From assembly GCA_005402585.1 (NCBI GenBank), contig BIFP01000048.1, positions 245,311 through 309,310 of the forward strand: a stretch of DNA of 64,000 nucleotides, read 5' to 3'. The notes beneath the pieces are model-generated. The model was given only the letters and a program-made list of their open reading frames with translations, was not told the DNA's origin and searched no databases. The stretch's first letter is position 1, and the number at the start of each line of letters is the position of its first letter. Shown here piece after piece: positions 42,249-51,200 of this stretch. The position numbers were made by a program, and so were the translations under genes. Source of the stretch: Micromonosporaceae bacterium KJ-029 (GTDB lineage: Bacteria > Actinomycetota > Actinomycetes > Mycobacteriales > Micromonosporaceae).

Positions 42249-43190
42249 ATGAAGGCTGTCGTCGCCACCGCCTACGGGCCACCCGAGGGGTTCGCCATCG
42301 CCGACGTACCGGTTCCCCGGCCGGGTCCGGGGCAGATCCAGGTACGCATCGCCGCCGCGTCGATCAACCCCCTCGACCTCCGCCTGCCCGGTGGCGAATT
42401 CCGGGGCGTCACCGAACTCACCTTCCCGCACATCCCGGGCAACGACTTCGCCGGTACGGTCAGCGAGGTCGGTGCCGGCGTCACCGGGTACCAGGTGGGA
42501 GACGAGGTCTTCGGGCACGCCATGCCCCGGGCGCTGCGGGCGATGGTCGGCGCCGGCCGGCCGAGCATGACCACCGGAACACTCGCCGAGTACGCCGTCT
42601 TCGAGGCGGGCACCCCGTTCATCGCGCACCGCCCGGCGGACCTGGACGTCGCCGACGCCGCCGCGCTGCCGACCGTCGGCCTCACCGCCCGCGCCGTGCT
42701 CGCCACCGCCGCCCCGAAGCCGGACGACACCATCCTGGTCGTCGGCGCCAGTGGCGGCGTCGGTACGACCCTGCTGCCCCTGCTGGCCGGCGCTGCCGTG
42801 ATCGCAACCGGACGGCCGGAGGACTCCGAGCTGCTGCGGGCGAAGGGCGCCACCGAGGTCATCGGCTACGACGACGACTACCCGGGCGGAGTGGACCTGG
42901 CGCTCAACCTGGTGCTGCCCAGCGACCGCCTCCGGCGGGTCGGGCGCGCACTCCGGCCCGGCGGGCGGCTCTACACGATCACCTTCCCCACCCCGCAGCC
43001 GGAGTATCTCGACCGCGACGACGTGCGTTTCGAGCTGGTACTCGACATGGACGGCCAGCTCGGTGGGATGCGCGAGGTAGCCGAGCTGACCCCGACGATC
43101 GGCCGCCGCTACCGGCTCGACGACGGCGTGCGGGCCCTGACCGACTTCGCCCGCCGACACACCTTCGGCAAGCTGGTGGTGACCGCCTGA
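42249..43190 (+). CDS. NADP-dependent quinone-oxidoreductase-like enzyme (MDR family)
   Basis: A 313-aa medium-chain reductase without the zinc-binding residues of alcohol dehydrogenases. The GroES-like N-terminal domain (MKAVVATAYGPPEGFAIADV, INPLDLRLPGG, GNDFAGTVSEVG) is followed by a Rossmann domain with VVGASGGVGTTLLP (NADPH binding). It likely reduces quinones or enones. ATG 42249 has a GGAGGAAG site. It is controlled, presumably, by the divergent TetR and converges on the free carrier protein of the NRPS operon. Confidence 0.9.
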   Translation: MKAVVATAYGPPEGFAIADVPVPRPGPGQIQVRIAAASINPLDLRLPGGEFRGVTELTFPHIPGNDFAGTVSEVGAGVTGYQVGDEVFGHAMPRALRAMVGAGRPSMTTGTLAEYAVFEAGTPFIAHRPADLDVADAAALPTVGLTARAVLATAAPKPDDTILVVGASGGVGTTLLPLLAGAAVIATGRPEDSELLRAKGATEVIGYDDDYPGGVDLALNLVLPSDRLRRVGRALRPGGRLYTITFPTPQPEYLDRDDVRFELVLDMDGQLGGMREVAELTPTIGRRYRLDDGVRALTDFARRHTFGKLVVTA

Positions 43191-43291
43191 GCCGGGGCCG
43201 TCCGGGGACGTCCGCCGTTGGCCGCCACCACCACCGTCCGCCGTTGCCGGCAGCCACCACCGCCGCTCGCCGGACCGGCGATCGTTTCCGG

Positions 43292-43564
43292 TCAGCGCTG
43301 ATCGGAAGCGTCCTGCGCGACGTCGGCGGCGGCCAGCAACGCCACCAGGTCGTCGAGGGTGTCCAGCGGGCGGCCGGGGCCGTTCAGCTCGACCTCGACG
43401 CCGTACTCCAGCTCGATCGCGTCGACCAGGCGCAGCAGGCCGAGGGAGTCGACGCCGAGGGCGATCATGGATCCTCCGGCGAGTACGTCGGCCACCGAGA
43501 CCTCCCCTCCGGTGGCCTCGCCGACCAGCTCCGCGATCCGCTCGCGCAGTTCGGTGCTACCCAT
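43292..43564 (-). CDS. Stand-alone acyl/peptidyl carrier protein
   Basis: A 90-aa carrier protein with the phosphopantetheine site GVDSLGLLRLVD (Ser near residue 39), helical throughout. It is the last gene of the NRPS operon: its ATG lies one base after the stop of the C-A-PCP gene. Its likely job is to carry the acyl or aryl group activated by the acyl-AMP ligase, or an intermediate for the free condensation-like protein. A phosphopantetheinyl transferase is not encoded nearby. Confidence 0.88.
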   Translation of the reverse strand: MGSTELRERIAELVGEATGGEVSVADVLAGGSMIALGVDSLGLLRLVDAIELEYGVEVELNGPGRPLDTLDDLVALLAAADVAQDASDQR

Positions 43565-43565
43565 G

Positions 43566-46500
43566 TCAGAACTCCTTTCCGGACCGCCGGACGATCTCGG
43601 CGATCTCGGCGATGGTCGGGGTGTCGAAGAAGGCGTCGAGCGGCACCTCGACCCCGAGCCGCTGCTGGATCCGGCCGCTGATCCGGGTGATGGTCAGCGA
43701 GTGTCCGCCCAGGTCGAACAGGTCCTCGTGGACGCCGATCTCGGGGATCCGCAGCACCTCCTGCCAGATCAGCCGCAGCTGCTCCACCACCGGGTCGTCG
43801 CCCGTCCCGGTGCCGGCGACGGCCGGGTCCGCGTCGCCGGCCGGGTCCACGCCGTCGCGGGGCGCGGGGACGGGCAGTGCGGCCCGGTCGACCTTGCCGT
43901 TCGGGCTCAACGGCAGCCGGTCGAGCGTCACGTAGTCGGTGGGCAGCACGGCCTGCGGCAGGCTCAGCGCAAGGTGCCGGCGCAGCTCGGCCGGTTCCAC
44001 GGCGGCGCCCGCCCGGGTCACCACGTACGCGACGAGGCGGGGCTCGGCCTCGTCCCGCCGGAGCACCGTCACCGCCCCGGACACGCCGGGATGCTCCAGC
44101 AGCCGAGCGTCGATCTCCCCCAGCTCGATCCGGTGCCCCCGGATCTTGACCTGGTGGTCGGTGCGGCCGAGGAAGTCGATCCTCCCGTCCGGCAGCCACC
44201 GGCAGCGGTCGCCGGTGCGGTAGAGCCGCTCGCCGTCCCGCCCGAACGGGTCCGGGACGAACCGCTCGGCGGTCAGGTCGTCCCGCCCCAGGTAGCCGGC
44301 GGCCAGCCCGGCGCCGCCCAGGTACAGCTCACCGGGCAGCCCGACCGGCACGGGCCGCCGCGCCTCGTCGAGCAGGTACGCCCGCACGTTCGGCAGCGGC
44401 CGGCCGATGGTGACCTCGTCGGGGTCGGCGGGGAGGTCAGCCATCGTCGCGTACACGGTCGCCTCCGTCGGCCCGTACCCGTTGATCAGGCGGGCGGTGC
44501 GGGCCCGCAGGTCCCGGGCGAGGGTGACCGGCAGCGCCTCGCCGCCGGCGACCGCGACCAGCGGCTCCGGCACGACCTGTGCGACCCCCGGGGCGGGCGC
44601 GCCGAGGCCGGCCTCCAGCAGCACCCGCCAGCCCGACGGGGTGGCCTGCGCGTGGGTCACGCCGGCGGTGCGGACCAGCCGCAGCACACCCGCGCCGTCC
44701 AGGGCGCTGACGGCCGAGGCGACGACCACCCGGCCGCCGGTGACCAGCGGTAGGAAGACCTCCACGGTGGAGATGTCGAACGACAGCGACGTCAGGTGCA
44801 GCCACCGGTGCGCCGCGCCGCTGTCCAGCAGGTCCCGCACGCCGAGCAGCACGTTGGCCAGCGCGCCGTGCCGCACCGCCACGCCCTTGGGTCGACCCGT
44901 CGAGCCGGAGGTGTAGAGCACGTACGCGAGGTCGTCCGGGGTCGGCGCGGCGGGAGCGGCCTCCGCCGGGGCCGGCCCGTCGAGCAGGTCGACCAGGTCG
45001 AGGGCGAGCGTGGGCCGGGCCACCTCGGTGGCGGTGGTCGTCACCACCAGCGCCGGGGCGGCGTCGGTGAGGACGGCCTCCCGGCGGGCCGGCGGGTGGC
45101 CCGGGTCGATCGGCAGGTAGGCGGCTCGGCAGCGGAGCACCGCCAGCATGGCCACCACCGCCTGCCAGGACCGGTCCAGCGCGACGGCGACGAGGGCGCC
45201 GGGTCCGACGTCACGCTGCCGCAGCAGCGCGGCGAGCCGGGCGGCGGCGGCGTCCAGCTGGGCGTAGCTCAGCGTCCGGTCGCCGTCGACCACGGCCGGC
45301 GCGTCCGGGTCCGCGGCGACGCGGGCGGCGAACAGGGCGGGCACGGTCACCCTGGCGGGGTACTCCCGGGCCGTGTCGTTCCAGGCGACGCTGACCTGGT
45401 CGAGTTCGTCGGCGGGCAGCAGCGGCAGTTCCGCCACCGGCCGGTCGGGGTCGGCGACCGCGGCGGCGAGCATGGTGCGCAGGTGTCCGCCGATCCGGCG
45501 TACCGCGTCGGTGTCGATGGCCGCGGGGCTGTGCTGGAGGCTGACCGTGATACCGGTGGGGGCGTCCACGATCTGTACGTGCAGGGCATTGCGGGCGGCA
45601 CCGGAGAACAGGGTCCACTCGACCTCGGCGGCCACCCCGGGAAAGACCGGTTCGGCACCGCGCCGCCGGTACCCGACACTGACCGGGGTCAACGCCGGCG
45701 CGGGCCGCAGGCCGGACACGGCCTGGGCCAGCGGCACGGCGCGGTGCCGGTACACCTCGCGCAGCCGGGCCCGGACGGCGTGGGCGTGGTCGCGGAAGGT
45801 TCCCTCGGCCGGGTCGACAGCGACCGGCAGCTCGTTGACGAACAGCCCGATCCGGTCGGCCTGCTCCGGGGTGCGGGTGGACAGGGCCAACCCGACGGGA
45901 GTGCCCCGGTTGCCGTAGCGCGCGAGCAGGGCGTGCAGCACGGCGAACAGCAGTTCGAAGCGGGTCACTCCGAGGGACCGGGCCGCCTCGTCGACGCCCC
46001 CGATCAGGTCGGCGGGCAGGTCGACGGCCACCGCGGCGCCGGGCTCGGCACCGGCCGGCAGCCGGCGCAGGCCGGGCAGGACGATGTCGCCCGGACCGGT
46101 CCAGTGCCGGGCCCAGTAGGCACGGGCGGCCGGCAGGTCGGTGGCGACGCGTTGCTGTTCGGCCGCGGCGAGGTCCGCGTACCCATCGGCGCGGGGCGCG
46201 ACGACGGCCAGGTCGCCGGTGCGGGCGGCGGCGTACGCGGCGGCCAGGTCCCGGGCGAGCACATCCTTGGACGTGCCGTCGAAGGCCAGGTGGTGGGCGG
46301 TGACGAGGAGCAGGTGCGTGCCGTCGGCGCCGGTCAGCAGGGTGAACCGGGCCGGTGGTCCGGTCCGCAGGTCGTGCGGCCGGGCGATCTCCTCGGCGAC
46401 GCGGGCGTCGGTCAGCTCCCCGAAGGTGACCGCCGGGCGGGTGTCGGCGGGCGCCAGGCGCGGCATGCCGTCGCCGTCGGTGGCGACCCGGGCGCCCAGC

Positions 46501-46679
46501 ACCGGATGCTGTTCGGCCAGCGCGGCACAGGCCGCGACCAGGGCCCGACGGTCGAGGTCGGCGGCGAACCGTACGCCCAACGCCATGTGGTACGCCGTGC
46601 CGGCGACACCGGCCTGCTCGGTGAACCAGACGGCGTGCTGCGCGTATGTCGCCTCGGCGGTGCCCACATGCTCTCCCAT
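43566..46679 (-). CDS. Nonribosomal peptide synthetase module C-A-PCP
   Basis: A 1037-aa single-module NRPS. The condensation domain (about 1-430) has an intact HHLAFDG active site near residue 130. The adenylation domain (about 450-950) has YTSGSTGRPKG (near 583), FDISTVEV, NGYGPTEATVY, YRTGDRCRW and LSPNGKVDR. The carrier domain has LGGHSLTI (Ser near 994). My reading of the ten specificity positions is D-I-V-G-V-G-G-V-Y-K, which I cannot match to a known amino acid. It starts 17 bases after the ligase stop and has no terminal release domain. Confidence 0.93.
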   Translation of the reverse strand: MGEHVGTAEATYAQHAVWFTEQAGVAGTAYHMALGVRFAADLDRRALVAACAALAEQHPVLGARVATDGDGMPRLAPADTRPAVTFGELTDARVAEEIARPHDLRTGPPARFTLLTGADGTHLLLVTAHHLAFDGTSKDVLARDLAAAYAAARTGDLAVVAPRADGYADLAAAEQQRVATDLPAARAYWARHWTGPGDIVLPGLRRLPAGAEPGAAVAVDLPADLIGGVDEAARSLGVTRFELLFAVLHALLARYGNRGTPVGLALSTRTPEQADRIGLFVNELPVAVDPAEGTFRDHAHAVRARLREVYRHRAVPLAQAVSGLRPAPALTPVSVGYRRRGAEPVFPGVAAEVEWTLFSGAARNALHVQIVDAPTGITVSLQHSPAAIDTDAVRRIGGHLRTMLAAAVADPDRPVAELPLLPADELDQVSVAWNDTAREYPARVTVPALFAARVAADPDAPAVVDGDRTLSYAQLDAAAARLAALLRQRDVGPGALVAVALDRSWQAVVAMLAVLRCRAAYLPIDPGHPPARREAVLTDAAPALVVTTTATEVARPTLALDLVDLLDGPAPAEAAPAAPTPDDLAYVLYTSGSTGRPKGVAVRHGALANVLLGVRDLLDSGAAHRWLHLTSLSFDISTVEVFLPLVTGGRVVVASAVSALDGAGVLRLVRTAGVTHAQATPSGWRVLLEAGLGAPAPGVAQVVPEPLVAVAGGEALPVTLARDLRARTARLINGYGPTEATVYATMADLPADPDEVTIGRPLPNVRAYLLDEARRPVPVGLPGELYLGGAGLAAGYLGRDDLTAERFVPDPFGRDGERLYRTGDRCRWLPDGRIDFLGRTDHQVKIRGHRIELGEIDARLLEHPGVSGAVTVLRRDEAEPRLVAYVVTRAGAAVEPAELRRHLALSLPQAVLPTDYVTLDRLPLSPNGKVDRAALPVPAPRDGVDPAGDADPAVAGTGTGDDPVVEQLRLIWQEVLRIPEIGVHEDLFDLGGHSLTITRISGRIQQRLGVEVPLDAFFDTPTIAEIAEIVRRSGKEF

Positions 46680-46696
46680 GGTCGTGCTGGTGGTGG

Positions 46697-48217
46697 TCAG
46701 TTGTCGAACAGGTCGGTGAGTTGCCGCTTGAGCACCTTGCCGCCCTCGTTGCGGGGCAGCTGGTCCAGCAGCAGGAGCCGGGCCGGCAGCTGGTAGTCGG
46801 CGAGCCGGTCGGCGAGGAAGCCGCGCAGCGCCGGCAGGGACAGTCCGTCCTGGTCGGCCGGTGGGCGGGGCACGATGGCGGCGGCCACGGCCGAGCCGAG
46901 CACCGGGTGCGGGACGCCGACGACGGCGGCCTGGGCGACCAGGGGGTGTTCGTGCAGGGCCGCTTCGACCTCGAGGGTGGAGACCTTGAACGCGCCCGTC
47001 TTGATTATGTCCTGGTGCCGGTCGGTGAGGTACAGGTAGCCGTCGGCGTCGACCCGGCCGATGTCGCCCATGCGTACCCACCCGTCCCGGAAGGTGGCCC
47101 GGTTGGCGGCCTCGTCCCGGTAGTAGGCGCGGGGATGGGGGGCGCGCAGCCACACGTCACCGGTCGTCCCGGCGGGCAGCGGGTTGCCGCCGGCGTCGGC
47201 GACCATCAGCTGGCCGCCGACCGGCCGGCCGACCGCGTCCCGGCGGGACGGGTCGTAGATCATCGTGGTCTGGGCCGGTGCCGCCTCGGTGGAGGTGTAG
47301 TAGTTGACGATGGTGGCCTGCGGGAAGGTCTCGGCCAGTCGGGCCGCGACCGCCGGGGGCAGCGGGGCGGCGGTGGAGCCGATCAGCTGTACGCCGCTGG
47401 TGTCCCGACCGCGCAACGCCCCGGAGTCGAGCAGCTCGACGGCGATCGACGGGACGACGAACACACTCCCCGTACCCGGGGCCTCCACCAGCCGGGCGAA
47501 CCGGACCGGGGTGAACCGGGGCAGGGTGAGCGCGGCGGCCTTCGCGGTGAGCGCGTTGAGCAGCATGGTCTGCCCGGCGTTGGTGCCGATGGCGAAGGCG
47601 TGCAGGAACCGCTGCGAGTGGGCCAGTGCCAGCCGGCGGGGGTGGTTCGGCGCACCGGCGGTGAGATTGGCGTGGCTGGCCGCCACCCCCTTGGGACGGC
47701 CCGTCGTGCCGGAGGTGTAGAGGATCTGGGCGAGGTCGCCGGGCCGGGCCGCCGACGGCTCGACCTCGCCGTCGGCGCCCACACCGGCCTGGTCGAGGTC
47801 GCCGCAGGTCCAGACCGGCAGGCCGGCCGGGACCGGCGGGGCGGCGGTGTCGTCGCCGTGGACGACGGCGGTGGCCGCGCAGTGGGTGAGCGCGTGCGCG
47901 AGTTGCCCGGCGGCGAGCCGGTCGGACAGCGGCACGGCGACGCCGCCGGCCCGCAGCACCCCGCAGTACGCCACGGCGAACCTGGTCCAGTCCCGGGCGC
48001 CGAACAGCAGGCCGATCCGGTCGCCGTGGCGCAGGCCCCAGCGCCGCAGCGCGGCGGCGACGGCGGTCGCACCGGCGGACCAGTCGGCGAAGGTCAGCGT
48101 CGCCACGCCGTGCACCTCGACCGCGACCCGGTCGGGGTGCAGGGCGGTGCGCCAGGCCAGCAGCTCGGGCACGGTCCGGGGCGGAGGCGTTCCCCCGCCG
48201 GTGGTCGCCGCGGTCAT
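46697..48217 (-). CDS. Acyl-AMP ligase (acyl-CoA synthetase-like)
   Basis: A 506-aa adenylate-forming enzyme with YTSGTTGRPKG (near residue 170), NYYTSTEAAPAQ, GWVRMGDIGRVDADGYLY, DRHQDIIKTGAFKVS and the catalytic C-terminal Lys region NEGGKVLKRQL. It lacks carrier and condensation domains. In an NRPS operon such enzymes activate a fatty or aryl acid as starter; the CoA versus carrier acceptor cannot be told. ATG 48217 lies one base after the stop of the NRPS-MFS gene, so they are coupled. Substrate unknown. Confidence 0.9.
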   Translation of the reverse strand: MTAATTGGGTPPPRTVPELLAWRTALHPDRVAVEVHGVATLTFADWSAGATAVAAALRRWGLRHGDRIGLLFGARDWTRFAVAYCGVLRAGGVAVPLSDRLAAGQLAHALTHCAATAVVHGDDTAAPPVPAGLPVWTCGDLDQAGVGADGEVEPSAARPGDLAQILYTSGTTGRPKGVAASHANLTAGAPNHPRRLALAHSQRFLHAFAIGTNAGQTMLLNALTAKAAALTLPRFTPVRFARLVEAPGTGSVFVVPSIAVELLDSGALRGRDTSGVQLIGSTAAPLPPAVAARLAETFPQATIVNYYTSTEAAPAQTTMIYDPSRRDAVGRPVGGQLMVADAGGNPLPAGTTGDVWLRAPHPRAYYRDEAANRATFRDGWVRMGDIGRVDADGYLYLTDRHQDIIKTGAFKVSTLEVEAALHEHPLVAQAAVVGVPHPVLGSAVAAAIVPRPPADQDGLSLPALRGFLADRLADYQLPARLLLLDQLPRNEGGKVLKRQLTDLFDN

Positions 48218-48218
48218 C

Positions 48219-51200
48219 TCAGCCAACCCTTCCCCCGGTCGCGCCGGCCAGCGCCCGGTCCTCCCCGACGCCGGCGGACCGGCCTTCCTCGGCAGCCCTG
48301 GCCTGGCGTTCCTCGATGCCGACCAGGTCGTCCGGTGGCGCGTCGGGCACCTCGTCGTCGAACCGGGCGAGGACCGGCGTGGCCAGTGACACCAGCGCCG
48401 TGAGCGCGATGCACACCCCGAACAGCAGGTAGAGCAGCCCGTGGCCGCGTCCCGGGCCGACGCCGATCACCACGCCGACCGTGCTGGCCAGCACGCCGTC
48501 GGCCAACAGCATCGGCTCCGCCACCCGGGCGGCGAACGGCGCGACAAGGCCCCAGCCCAGCGGCATGGTGGACTGCGCGACCATCTGGTTGAGCGCGAAG
48601 ACCCGGCCGTGGACGCGGGGCGGCACCTTGGTCTGGATGATCGTGTTGTAGACGCCGTTGACGATGCCGAGGGCCAGGTACATGCCGAACGCCCCGGCGC
48701 CGATGAGCAGCAGGTTCGGTCGCAGCCCGGTCAGCACGGCGGCCACCGCGATACCGAGGGTGCCCAGCAGCACCGCCCGCATCCGGCGGCGCCGGGGGCC
48801 GCCCCAGACCAGCATCACCAGGCCGCCGGTGGCCGCGCCGACCCCGCCGGTCAGCGCGACCTGGGCCACCTCGTTCAGGTCGGCGAAGCCGAGCACCAGC
48901 GGCGAGAGCAGGAACAGCACGGGGAACAGGAAGAAGTTGAGCGCCGCGAAGAACGCCAGCATGGCGCGGAACTCGCGGCGACGCAGCGAGTAACGCAGCC
49001 CCGCGACGATCTCCGCGCCGATGCCCTCGCGGCGTTGCAGGGCCAGGGTCCGGGGGAACCTCACCACCGCCAGCACCGCTATCGTGAACAGGTACGACGC
49101 CACGACGATGAGCAGGATGCCGCGCAGCCCGACGGCCTGGAGCAGCGCCACGGCGACCAGCGGCACGACGAACTGGGTGAGGCCGACGGCGGTCTGGGCG
49201 AGGCCGTTGGCGTGGCCGAGGAAGCGCTTGGGCACCAGTTGCGGTACCGCCGAGACGAATGCGAGGCGCTGGAAGGCCAGCGCCACGGACAGGAGGCCGG
49301 TGAACGGGTAGAAGTGCCACACCTCGGCCCGGTCGGCCAGCACCAGTCCGGCCATCACCGCGTTGGCGGTCCCGGCGGCGGCGCAGGCGACCAGCAGGAC
49401 GCGCCGCCGGCTGAACCGGTCGATCAGCGCACCGGCCAGCGGCGCGACGAGCAGGCCGGGCATCAGGGCGAGCACGGCGAAGAGCGCGAACCGGGCGAGC
49501 GACCCGGTCTCCATGTATATCCACAGTGGAACGGCAAAGGCGGTCAGCGCGGTGCCCATGCCGGAAACGATCTGACCGGCCGCGACCAGGCCGAACCGGA
49601 GCATGCTCGGCGGCGGTGCGGTGGCGGCGCGGGTACTCGCGCCGGACGGTCCGTCGGGCCCCTGGTGGGAGACACCGGCCAACTGCCAGGCGGGCCGCGC
49701 GGCGTCCTGGCCGGTCGCGGAGGCCGACGGAACGCCGTCAGAACCCGGCGCGGCAGCGGGCGACGCTGACAGTTCGGCCGGTGCCGGCGCGGTGGGAGGC
49801 GGCGGCGCGGTGGGAGGCTGCGGCGCGGTGGGAGGCGGCGGGCCGGCGAGGTGCTGGTGCACGCCGGTGACGATCTCGGCCAGTTCGGCGGCCCGGTACT
49901 TCAGGAAGTAGTGCCCACCCTCGTCGATCACGGCGAGGGCGGTCCGGTCGCTGAGGAAGTGCCACTCCCGGTACCGCTCCTCGTGGTAGTCGGTGCTGCG
50001 GTCGCGCTCGCCGACCACGGAGACGATCGGCGCGCGCAGCGGGGTGACCCGCTGCCGCATCAGTTCGGTGAAGTACGCCTCGGAGACCTCGGCGTCGTGC
50101 CGCATCGCCCGGATCAGGAAGCGGACCTCGTCGGGCGCGAGCGACCCGATGGCGGTGCCCTGCGCCTGGAGCCAGGTGCGGTAGATCCGGTCGCTGCGCA
50201 GGCGTTCGGCCAGCCGCAGTCGCAGCAGCGGTCCGAGCAGGCCACCGGCGGGCCGGCCGAACGGGAAGACCGCACCGAGGTACACCGCGACGAGGTCCCG
50301 CCCGGCGGCCTCCAGCCGGCGTGCCACCTCCACCGCGAGCGCCCCGCCGGGGCCGCAGTGTCCGTACAGGATCAGCGGCCCGGACACCCGGTCCAGGATT
50401 TCCGCGACGACGTCGGTGGCGACCTCCTCGATCGGGGCGGGGTCGTCCGCGAGGCCGATGTCGTGGCCGGGTACGGCCACCGACAGCAGTCGGTACCCGG
50501 AGGGCAACACGTCGGCCAGCGGCTGGTAGACCACGGCGCTGCCGCCGCCGTACGGGACGCAGACCAGGGTGGCGACCCGATCGGCGGCGGGCACCGGCGG
50601 GGTCAGCTCGTGCAGCAGCCCGCCGGAACCGGCGCCGTCCCCGGCGACGAGGCCGGCCAGGTCGCGTACGGTGCGGTGGCGGAACAGGTCCATCACGCTG
50701 ACCGCCGGTGCGGCACCACCGACCGCGGCGGGCAGTTCCCGGCGCAGCCGGGCCACCACCTGGGTGGCCAGCAGGGAGTGCCCGCCCAGCTCGAAGAAGT
50801 CGTCGGTGGCGCCGACCTCGGCCACCCCGAGCACGGCCTGCCAGATCCCGGCCACCAGGGTCTCCACCGGCCCGACCGGCGGCACCCGCTCGCCGGTCGG
50901 CCCGGCGTCGGTCGGCTCGGGCAGGGCCCGCCGGTCCACCTTCCCGTGTTCCTGCAACGGCAGCCGGTCCAGGCACACCCAACGGCCGGGGACCATGTGC
51001 TCGGGCAGCCGGTCGGCGAGGCGGCGGCGCAGCTCCGCCGGGTCCGGCGCGGCCATGTCGGGGGCCGGCTCCAGGTACGCCACCAACCGGTCGTCGCGCA
51101 GCAGCACCGCCGCCTGCCGTACGCCGGGGCAGTCCCGCAACGCGGCCTCGATCTCGCCCAACTCGACCCGGTAGCCGCGGATCTTCACCTGGTGGTCGCG

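Noticed and set aside
42249..43190. Oxidoreductase as a tailoring enzyme of the NRPS cluster
   Set aside because: It is on the opposite strand, controlled by its own divergent TetR, and resembles common quinone-oxidoreductase/TetR pairs unrelated to peptide synthesis. Membership cannot be excluded but is not supported.
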